From positions 102,996 through 117,084 of the forward strand of contig JBBHKE010002599.1 of the NCBI GenBank assembly GCA_037447655.1: 14,089 nucleotides of DNA. Direction: 5' to 3'. Shown in pieces: positions 7,561-14,089 of this stretch. The first letter of the stretch is position 1. Each line of letters opens with the position of its first letter. Under the pieces are notes generated by a model. That model did no database searches. It had not been told where the DNA came from and was given only the letters and a program-made list of their open reading frames with translations. This stretch comes from Zygnema cylindricum. Lineage: Eukaryota > Streptophyta > Zygnematophyceae > Zygnematales > Zygnemataceae. The position numbers and the translations under genes were made by a program.

Positions 7561-8162
7561 CTTCGACCGTCTTCCCCCCCCCCTCTCTCTCTCCCTCCTC
7601 TCGCTCCCTCTCCCCTCATCTCTCTCTTTCTTCATCTCTCCACCTCTCTCTCTCTCCATCTCTCTCTCCATCCCTCCCTCTCCCTCTCACCCTCTCTCTC
7701 CTCTCCTCTCCTCTGTCTCTCTCTCTCTCTCCCTCTTCCTTTCTCCCGTCCACTCTTTATTTCTTATTTTGTGCCCGGTGAAGCTAATTCTCCTCTCTTA
7801 TTTTTTATTATTCCCTTCATCTCCTCCTTTCTCTCCCTCCCCCATTCTCTCTCATTTTTTCAGCAATATCGTGAAACATCTCTCGCTCCCCATCTTTCTC
7901 TGTATCTCTCTCCTTTTTATCGTTCTCTCCATCACTTCATTTCTCTCTCTCGCTTTCTCCCTCTCTCCCCCTCTCTCCCACTCTCTCCTTCTCTCCTCTC
8001 TCTCTTCCTCTCCCTTAATCTCTCTCTCATTATTTTCCTATGTTGTGTCCAGTAAAGCTAATTCTCCTCCTTTTTTTCACCATTTTCCCTTTCCCTTTCC
8101 CTCCCTCTCCCTCTCCCTCTCCCTTTCCCCCTCTCCCTCTCCCACTCCCTCTCTTTATTTTT
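7561..8162 (+). repeat. Long C/T-rich low-complexity tract in intron
   Basis: This is CTCTCC/CTCCC/TCTC microsatellite-like DNA, almost free of G for hundreds of bases. It is interrupted by short complex islands at 7769-7795, 7855-7894 and 8043-8069. The minus strand is correspondingly G/A-rich. Frames through it read as Ser-Leu-Pro repeats and are not genes. Confidence 0.9.
7769..7894 (+). repeat. Degenerate duplicate of intron end and final-exon start
   Basis: 7769-7795 matches 8043-8069 at 24 of 27 positions (TTGTGYCCRGTRAAGCTAAT then TCTCCTC). 7861-7891 matches the true acceptor and exon start 8163-8193 at 26 of 31. The copy therefore has CAG followed by a frame reading SNIVKHLSLP, against SDIAKHLSLP in the real exon. 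Read on, this frame stays open through the C/T tract and enters the true exon out of frame, stopping at 8198-8200. The copy is a relic duplication and a potential decoy acceptor. Confidence 0.8.
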
Positions 8163-8165
8163 CAG

Positions 8166-8346
8166 CGATATCGCGAAACATCTCTCCCTTCCTCCCGTAA
8201 AGCTCCACTGCAGTATGCTCGCCGAGGACGCCATAAAGGCCGCTGTAAAGGATTGGAAAGAAAAGAAAGAATTGAGGGAAATGGCAAAAAAACAACAAGA
8301 TGATTCTCTCGGAGGAGTAGAAGCTCAAGCCAGTGCTGCAGTCTAA
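8166..8346 (+). CDS. ISCU: IscU/ISCU scaffold, C-terminal exon
   Basis: The 181-nt exon encodes 59 residues plus the end of a split Ser codon and stops at TAA (8344-8346). It reads DIAKHLSLPPVKLHCSMLAE, then DAIKAAVKDWKEKK. LPPVKL is the motif bound by the HSC20/Hsp70 chaperones that release the cluster, and LHCSMLAEDA carries the third cluster cysteine (TGC at 8209-8211). After the conserved core comes a tail of about 25 residues, Lys/Glu/Gln-rich and then Gly/Ala-rich (...DDSLGGVEAQASAAV), whose sequence I do not recognise. The acceptor TTTTTCAG is good and the phase agrees with the previous exon. No frame damage is seen. Codon use is mixed (26 of 59 GC3). Confidence 0.96.
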
Positions 8347-8370
8347 ACGCAAAACTGCGAGGGAAAAAAC

Positions 8371-8513
8371 GGTGAAAAAACAGTGGAAGAATTAGTGGAG
8401 AAAGAGTGGAAAAATGTTGGGAGACCGGTGAAAAAATGGTGAAAAAATGGTGGAAAATGGTGAAAAGATAGTGAAATGACGGTGAAAAGACGGTGGAAAG
8501 ATTGTGAAAAAAC
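8371..8513 (+). repeat. Purine-rich minisatellite after IscU stop
   Basis: About a dozen degenerate 10-12 base units of the type GGTGAAAARAY begin 24 bases after the stop codon. They are probably within the 3' UTR. The + strand is almost purely purine apart from one T or C per unit, the opposite bias from the introns. Confidence 0.8.
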
Positions 8514-8960
8514 AACGAATTTTGGGAAGGTACGGGTGGAAAAAACTTTGGAGGAACGGGAGGAGAAGTTGGGAGAAAAAGTTTTAAAAATTGGACCGAG
8601 TCAGGCTTTTGTGGATGTCCATGAAATAAAAAGGGGAAGAGAGAATTTTGACACATCTTATGTTTTGGGAAGTTTTTACTGTTCGATTCGTAAATTTCTG
8701 TGCACTTTTTTACGTTTCAGTTTAATTTTTGGAGGAAAAAATTCTATAGTTTTTCACTTCATGTGGGTGATTTGTGTAGGAAAAAGAAAATGTGCGGTAA
8801 ACTTTTTGAGGAAATTAAGTTTTTAGACTTTTTGGGGTTTTTGGTAATCCTTTTTTTTTTTTCTTGTTACAGAGGCACGGGAATGTATAATGTACAGTAT
8901 AGGGGAAAAAAGAAAAAAATATTGGAAAAATGTTAAAGTTGTGTACAAAGTTATGAAATG
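8514..8960. other. IscU 3' flank, no gene seen
   Basis: This is AT-rich sequence with a candidate AATAAA poly(A) signal at 8625-8630. Frames here are short and without family resemblance. The 3' end of the transcript is not determined. Confidence 0.4.
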
Positions 8961-8961
8961 T

Positions 8962-9035
8962 AATAAAAGATGACAGTTGAAAGTAAGAAAATTGTATGAT
9001 GCGCTGTGGAGTTTATTTTTGAACTGTCATCTTTT
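8962..9035 (+). terminator. Poly(A) signal overlapping a 14-bp hairpin
   Basis: AATAAA at 8962-8967 overlaps the left arm AAAAGATGACAGTT (8965-8978), which pairs perfectly with AACTGTCATCTTTT (9022-9035) across a 43-base loop. The plus strand is then T-rich to about 9370. It may mark a 3' end (in either direction) or be a small inverted-repeat element; the arrangement is seen, the role is inferred. Confidence 0.35.
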
Positions 9036-9704
9036 TATGCTTTTATTTTATTATATTGTATCTTTGTTTTTTATTTTTTGTTTTGGTTTTTTTTTTGTTT
9101 CTAAACGTCTTCTTTTTGTTGTCATAATTTTTTTTTGTTTGTTTTGGTAGTTCCTGTGGAAATTAAACAAAAGGAGTGCTTCAGCTTTATTATGGCTTGA
9201 AGTTAACTCTTTTTTTTTTGTCTTTTTGCTCTTTAAGTTATTTAAACTCAACAATAGAGTTTTCCATTTTTGTTGTTGACTTCTTTTGAGATTAATATAC
9301 AGATGGATTTTTTTTTTGGAATACGCCGAAGCTTCTAAATTCGCAATTTTCTTTTGTAATGTTTTTGACAATTCATAATATTCTCAGTTGTTCATGTCTA
9401 CAATATTAATGTTTTAGAATTTTTGTTTATAATTTTATTGTCAGGTCTGGTTGTCGATATGAGGAATTGTTCAAAAAGGTTTATGAAAAAACTGATTCTA
9501 GTGTTTACATATCCGTAAAAGAAAACTGTATTTCAGTTGGAAAAACTTTCTAAACAGGAAAGAAACGGAGGACTTTGGTGACTGGTCGAAAGTTTTCGAG
9601 ACAAAATAGGAGCCGAGAAGGAGAAAATAAAAAGAACCTGTCCCTCGAAAAAAATAAAAATGTAGTCCACACTAATCACGTGACTAGTTTGACTAGAATT
9701 CCAT
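9036..9704. other. Intergenic, T-rich, no gene supported
   Basis: T runs dominate to about 9370; a minus-strand frame across them is Lys-rich low complexity and is not called. Near 9670-9687 ACTAATCACGTGACTAGT is a nearly perfect palindrome around CACGTG, followed by a second GACTAG. Confidence 0.5.
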
Positions 9705-9763
9705 TATATGTATATATATATATATAGTCAACCTGAAAAGGCATTTTATATAAACATATATAT

Positions 9764-9846
<83 letters not shown>

Positions 9847-9881
9847 ATATATATATATACATAAACCGCCTTTTCATGTTG
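9705..9881. repeat. (TA)n microsatellite in an AT-rich palindrome
   Basis: Over 100 bases of nearly pure TA (interrupted near 9728-9756 and 9772, with a GTGTA variant at 9843-9847) are flanked by the inverted pair CAACCTGAAAAGGC (9729-9742) and GCCTTTTCATGTTG (9868-9881), 13 of 14 matching. The whole can extrude as a cruciform. Such tracts are hard to sequence, so the length shown may be inaccurate. Confidence 0.93.
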
Positions 9882-10082
9882 CCTACAACTCCGACTTTTT
9901 TGGCCGACGGTGTCGATTCCCATTCAAATTTGTAGCCAGTTATACCGTATTTGTATTCCGTATCGTCAAAACTGACTTTCGTACGATATGGCGATATAGT
10001 ACCTGGAGGACGACTCCCGATACGAGAACCGTTTTCCCTGACACGTGGTTCTTGACGTGGATCTACGCTACACCCTGTGACG
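9882..10082. other. Intergenic, nothing recognised
   Basis: The stretch has mixed composition, with a TGACACGTGG G-box-like word near 10040 and GACGTGG near 10054. No frame or RNA gene is seen. Confidence 0.4.
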
Positions 10083-10287
10083 CTACAGTACCGTAGTTGC
10101 GTTAATGTTGTTTTCGCGTCTTCCAACATTTTTTTCCCGTGCACACGTGTCCGATTTTAAATATGTGAGCGCCAATCGAATGGTAAAGATTTCGAATCTC
10201 AATCGCGGCCGTCGGATCCACAACCAGACAAGTGTAGACGTAAAAGAGACAAAAAACTTTAACACGAATAGCGATACATGATGTACA
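10083..10287 (+). mobile_element. Diverged copy of CACCG-ended foldback element
   Basis: The order of blocks matches the elements at 11875 and 12394: CTACA start, GTTAATG, CACACGTGTCCGATTTT, GCGCCAATCG, AATCTCAATCGCGGCCGTC, GGATCCACAACCAGACAAGT, AACACGAATAGCGAT, and a GATGTAC end. The divergence is much larger than between the other two copies and the ends are eroded, so the limits are approximate. Confidence 0.65.
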
Positions 10288-11032
10288 GTGTTTCCCTGTA
10301 CGGTAAGGTACGGTACGGTTTCTCTCGTACACAGCACATGGCGCTGTCTTTTACGCTGAAACCGTAAAAAGGTACATTACCACGTCCGTTTGAGTGATCC
10401 ATGCTAAATATTGTGCATTAAACATGTGGGCCGCGGGGACTCGGAAAAATAGCTGGTGCCAAATTGACACGTCATATATTTTACAGCCAATCACCACCTT
10501 ACTTCTCCTTCTCCACGCTCATTGGTCAAGTTCCGACTTTTTGCGTCCTCAAAGAGAGAAGTTTTTTTTTTTTTTTTTGGTTGTGAGTTTTTTTGTTTCA
10601 TATTCTAGGATTTTGGGCAAGAATTGAAAAATAAAAAATAAAATTGGACAGTATCTAATTTTTATTAATCTGGATTTCTCGTATTTGTATATTATTATTC
10701 GTGCCATCGTAGAAGGAAATCGAGCGTGAACTGGGACCGTACGGAATATCCCGCTCCAATGAATGATTTATGTAATGACACGTGGCACTACTGTATTTAT
10801 TTAAATTAAAAAGTGCTTTGTTTCTAGAATCTGAAATCTTTCGCACTTTTTTCCACCGACAATTCGAACGGGCAGCAAAAATTGGACAGTGTCAGGAATC
10901 TTTTTGTCGCTTTCCACAAAAATCTTTCACAAAAGGAATCTGCGATTTTTCTTCAAATCGGCCACGATTACGCCGATTGGTTATAAATCCACGTGGCTTC
11001 CAGCGGTTGCAGGCAGACTTTGCGGTCGGCTC
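10288..11032. other. Intergenic with T run and G-box-like words
   Basis: No gene is supported. GGTACGGTACGG occurs at 10307-10318, a run of about 18 T starts at 10562, TGACACGTGGCA lies near 10777, and CCACGTGGC near 10990. Open frames on the + strand (for example 10394-10627 and 10782-11039) have no recognisable similarity. Confidence 0.45.
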
Positions 11033-11833
11033 AGGGTAACCTTCCATCAGGCGTTCCCAGTAATCGTACGAACACGTTTACTGGGAGTAAAATTTGTAGC
11101 ACCCTTCCATCAGGTCGTGCCAGTGAATGAGGTGTTAGATTGCGATTGGTACCACGTAGGACCTTTTGAGCCGCCCAGGAATAATCATCATTTCTAAAAG
11201 GACAAAATCGCAGCTGCGTATGTGTACGGGCGGACGCCGATTAAAATATCTAGTAGCGTCACGCTAATGTACAATCTGAACGTTCTTACGGTTGTTGTGG
11301 TATCAACGGCCACGAAAACCGTTGCAAAATTAAAGTTTGTACAAATGTCCAAGGATGTACCATTTGTACGTAAATCGCTGTATCGCACATTTATGAAGGA
11401 GACGTCACAGGATGTCCTACAAACAAAGTTTTTTTTGTCGTCGACCATACAACCAAGATTTTTTTGTCGTCGAACAGGCTGGCTTTCATGTCACACGGTA
11501 CACTCCAATTGCCACATGTAAGTTTATTACTTCACGTCTGTCGTGGATCGACTCTGACTTTACAAGTGGACCAAAACACGCGTCCAGTAATCACAAACTC
11601 TCCTCCCGAGGACAGTTGGAGGAGACTAGCTACGTACTGGAAACAAGAAGCGTTTGCGTCGAAAATTGAAAATCGGACGGTGGTAGTTCTCTCCAAGAAG
11701 TCTGGAGAATCTCAACGAATTTATAGTTAACATCTTTTGAAAAAAAAAAAAAAAAAATAGTACGGCCTAGTACGGAACGGTACTTTCTCCAGTAAACAAC
11801 CCCACTTTTCGCCTGATGGAAGGTTACCCTGAA
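11033..11833. repeat. 800-bp segment bounded by a 23-bp perfect inverted repeat
   Basis: TCAGGGTAACCTTCCATCAG plus GCG at the left end (about 11033-11055) recurs in inverse orientation at the right end (about 11811-11833) without mismatch. Inside are a second CCTTCCATCAGG at 11103, a 9-bp hairpin TCCCAGTAA/TTACTGGGA (11055-11063, 11078-11086), two tandem 30-bp units containing TTTTTTTGTCGTCGA (from 11418 and 11448), and an A run of about 18 at 11740-11757. No target duplication is obvious and no transposase frame is present. It may be a foldback element or two separate insertions. Confidence 0.6.
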
Positions 11834-11874
11834 TTCAGTTCATTTTCGGTCTATGTTACAACTGCTGTTCGAAA

Positions 11875-12098
11875 CTACACCGCGAATCGCTATTAGGGTT
11901 AATGTTTTTTCTGCTACTTAAAACATCTTTTCTCCGTACACAATTGTCCGATTTTCAATTTGAGACCGCCAATCGGAAGCTGGAAATCTTACCTTTCAAT
12001 AGCAACCGTCAGATCCACAATACGACATGTATGTTACGCAGGAAATATGTTTTAAGTGGCGAAAAAAACATGAACACTAATAGCGATTCACGGTGTAG
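11875..12098 (+). mobile_element. Foldback element, 224 bp, CTACACCG ends
   Basis: The ends 11875-11896 and 12077-12098 are inverted repeats matching at 21 of 22 (CTACACCGYGAATCGCTATT then AG). Inner arms continue the symmetry on the left with AAACATCTTTTCTCCGTACA; the right inner arm is damaged (ATGTATGTTACGCAGG). The centre contains GAGACCGCCAATCGGAAG and AACCGTCAGATCCACAA. There is no coding capacity; it is MITE-like. The target duplication could be TA but this is not certain. Confidence 0.85.
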
Positions 12099-12393
12099 TG
12101 TTCTATGACGTTAGACAGTTATACGCTTGACATGATTTAATTTTTGTGAATTTCTTCTTGACACGTGGCAGAATATTATCGATCAAGGTACTTTTCAGTT
12201 CGTCCAATAGATGGTGTCATGATTGTGTGTGCACGCGTATCTGCCGACCTACGAAAAGTTAAATATCTCACGCGGATCAATCTTTGGAGGCATCGAAAAT
12301 AAAAAATAGCTCCCCAGCCTTTATGTACGAAAATCGCGTAAAATCTTAAAGACGGGGACACGTCGGTTTAGCGGCGCCTGTTCACGGGAACAT
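12099..12393. other. Spacer between two foldback elements
   Basis: No gene is seen. It contains TTGACACGTGGCA near 12159 and two ACACGT words. No similarity to neighbouring repeats was noticed. Confidence 0.4.
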
Positions 12394-12616
12394 CTACAAC
12401 ATTGCACCGCTATTAGAGTTGATAGATTTTTCTCCGCTTAAAACATCTTTTCTCCGTACACACTTGTCCGATTTTTAGTTTGAGACCGCCAATCGGAAGT
12501 TGAAAATCCTACCTTTCAATCTCTACCGTTAGATCCACAATCCGACAGGTGTGTACGGAGAAAAGATGGTTTAAGTGGCAAAAAAAACATTAACACTAAT
12601 AGCGATTCGCGGTGTA
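12394..12616 (+). mobile_element. Foldback element, about 223 bp, second close copy
   Basis: This copy is closely similar to 11875-12098 along its whole length. The left end is altered (CTACAACATTGCACCGCTAT), while the right end is intact (CTAATAGCGATTCGCGGTGT). Here both inner arms are preserved: CTTTTCTCCGTACACAC on the left faces GTGTGTACGGAGAAAAG on the right. About 75 bp at each side can therefore pair around a centre of roughly 70 bp. Confidence 0.85.
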
Positions 12617-12935
12617 TCTACTGGAACGCTATCGAAAGGTTCTTATGGAGTAATGACCGTCGGATTGAGATCTTGCGTAGAATTACATTAATAAAAACAA
12701 AAATGCCGTTGCTTCTCGTGCAAGATTTTCCGACAAAAGTTTTGTCGTCTTCGAAAATTCCAATTTTTCTTCGCTGACCTGTCTCGGAGCGGTGGCAGAA
12801 AAGTGAATATCTCTCGTCAGTGATTGGCCCGCTAGGAATATGTGTACCACGTGGATTATGTGAATTTCCTCCAATCAGCGTCCGTCTGATCTTGCACATG
12901 GTTACCGGCGGCTAATCGAAAACGACCTTTTTGGA
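12617..12935. other. Intergenic, no gene supported
   Basis: The stretch has mixed composition with a CCACGTGG palindrome near 12847. A minus-strand frame of 93 codons (12618-12899) has no recognised similarity and no supporting signals. Confidence 0.4.
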
Positions 12936-12968
12936 TATGTACGAAAATGTACGAATATGTACGGACAT
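12936..12968. repeat. Short ATGTACGAA tandem repeat
   Basis: Three units of ATGTACG(A/G)A, 10-11 bases apart (ATGTACGAAA, ATGTACGAAT, ATGTACGGAC), contain one TGTACGGA at 12958-12965. Confidence 0.7.
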
Positions 12969-13644
12969 GCGAGATTTGTCACGGTCATAAAAGCCTTGTA
13001 TTACTGAAATTTCATAAAATTTAGGGTTTCAGGAGTGGACGTCATCATAAGTGATGGTGTCGTACCCTAAAACCTAAAAAATAAAATAACATTACACTTT
13101 AATAAAGGATAAGGCTTACACGGGGAGCTAAAAATTATATTTTGTCCTTTCTGCATTGGAACTGCAACATTTTGTAACCAAAAATGGTGAGTCTAAATTT
13201 TTTAGTTTAAACAAAAAAATTAGAAAAAAAGCTGATGGACAGGAATTAAAATCCGTACATCCAAAAAAAAATAAAAAAATATATAAAGCCGCAAAATAAG
13301 AGCCAAAATTTCAACTCCCAATCAAAAACTCTACAAATCCTGAATTTCTGACAGATTTGTCGCAGAAAAAAACAAATTTTACGGTTAGACTATTGACGTG
13401 GAATCCTTACAATCTTGGACTATTCATTTTGTCGTTTTGCGATGTCACGCTACAGTACTGTACTGTACTGACACCTTAATCCACGTTCTGCATGCCACGT
13501 GTCGACATCATACTTCCTCCACAAGCTTATTTCAATTTTTAAGCTGCCCGCTAAAAAAAAATAGAAAAATTATCGTCCAATCCAGCAACTGCCGAATCCT
13601 GACAGCTTCGCCTCCCTTTCTGTCCAGTTGGCGTCCGTACCATA
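12969..13644. other. AT-rich region with a possible ATG/donor exon end
   Basis: No frame is convincing. At 13184-13192 an ATG is followed at once by the donor GTGAGT, preceded by a CTTTCTGC-type pyrimidine patch at 13147-13154. First exons that end right after the ATG are known in eukaryotic genes, including ribosomal protein genes, but no downstream exon could be identified in the window. GTACTGTACTGTAC (13456-13469) and TGCCACGTGTCGA (13492-13504) also lie here. Confidence 0.3.
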
Positions 13645-14051
13645 ATTTGCTGAAATTTCGTACATTTCGTACATAATACATACTTTTCGTACATTTTTTC
13701 GTACTCCCCTAGAAATCCGTACGACTGTTTGTAATCGACGCCGTCGCTGTACGGAAACAGTCAACAGTTTCCCGGGCGGACCAATCCACACTATTTCGTC
13801 CAGAATTCTCGTCGGCTGTTATTTTCTTTCAATTCCGTACACAATTGTATGAAATTCGTACATTTCCGTACATTTTCAACTCACCAGTCAAAGGCGACAC
13901 TCCACCTTATTAGGTTAATTGTACGGATTCTTGTTCTAATTGTACGGATAATACCTAAATCGTATTAAATCAGACGAATATTCGTACATCTGTACTTTCC
14001 GTACATAAAGTAACTCATCACTATTTTTACCTCCTTCCGCGCTTCCGTACA
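13645..14051. repeat. Cluster of TCCGTACA / TTCGTACA motifs
   Basis: TCCGTACA or its reverse complement occurs at 13748, 13834, 13865, 13920, 13941, 13998 and 14044, with TTCGTACA variants near 13658, 13667, 13687, 13855 and 13981. Spacing is irregular and both orientations occur, so this is not a simple tandem repeat. No gene is seen in the stretch. Confidence 0.8.
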
Positions 14052-14089
14052 CCCACCTCCTTTCACTTGTCAAATAAAATAAGAAGAAA

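Larger units (their letters stand above)
6616..8165 (+). other. IscU last intron, 1550 nt, phase 2
   Basis: The donor is GTAAAA at 6616 and the acceptor is TTTTTCAG ending at 8165. From 5' to 3' the intron contains AT-rich sequence, the palindrome TAGTGCGCACTA near 6787, a 37-38 bp tandem repeat (6873-7056), further AT-rich sequence with nothing recognisable (7057-7560), and a long C/T-rich region (about 7561-8162). Near its end lies a degenerate copy of its own acceptor and the start of the next exon. Confidence 0.85.

Noticed and set aside
7492-8303. Long + strand frames across 7492-8055, 7769-8200 and 8040-8303
   Set aside because: They are Ser/Leu/Pro readings of the intronic C/T tract and only touch the real exon out of frame.
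9051-9371. 106-codon Lys-rich minus-strand frame
   Set aside because: Product of T runs on the + strand; no domain.
9693-10144. Ile-Tyr repeat frames on both strands
   Set aside because: Translation of the (TA)n tract.
11222-11521. 99-codon + strand frame inside the 23-bp inverted repeat, possible transposase fragment
   Set aside because: No DDE or helix-turn-helix pattern seen, it opens with GTG not ATG, and it includes tandem poly-T units.
10562-11757. Poly-T at 10562 and poly-A at 11757 as two ends of one retroposed unit
   Set aside because: No target duplication and no shared structure between; A/T runs are common throughout the window.
1-14089. tRNA, rRNA or snoRNA genes
   Set aside because: No convincing A/B-box pair, rRNA core or paired C/D boxes was found by eye on either strand.

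Overview
The window looks like eukaryotic nuclear DNA: AT-rich, gene-poor, full of microsatellites, minisatellites and small inverted-repeat elements, with one gene split by GT-AG introns. No bacterial operon, Shine-Dalgarno pattern, rRNA or tRNA was found. CACGTG-type G-boxes and TTTAGGG-like stretches hint at a plant or alga, but this is only suggestive.

The one gene I can identify lies on the + strand at about 6029-8346. It encodes a mitochondrial-type IscU/ISCU iron-sulfur cluster scaffold. Three exon pieces are visible: 6029-6224 (N-terminal half, GC-rich, broken by several indels), 6561-6615 (intact) and 8166-8346 (intact, ending at TAA). No exon with a start codon or targeting peptide could be assigned. 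Each intron ends in a very long C/T tract. The last intron carries a degenerate duplicate of its own acceptor together with the first ~30 bases of the final exon.

Layout: 1-2470 is repeat territory (GTAC-rich DNA, two CACCG-ended terminal-inverted-repeat elements lying head to head, and a 7 x 49 bp minisatellite). 2470-5080 is T-rich DNA with a (GTCAAT)n-type repeat and no recognisable gene. 5080-5930 precedes the IscU exons and holds a TACGTCA repeat and a G-box. 5930-8350 is the IscU gene. 8350-9700 is its 3' flank, with a purine-rich minisatellite and a poly(A)-signal hairpin. 9700-14089 is again repeat-rich: an AT palindrome, three foldback elements of one family, a 23-bp inverted-repeat pair, a possible ATG/donor first exon, and a dense cluster of the 8-mer TCCGTACA.

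No multi-gene system is present. The observations most worth checking are the damaged IscU exon with codon usage unlike its sister exons, the duplicated splice acceptor, the CACCG-ended element family, and the strong excess of TCCGTACA.
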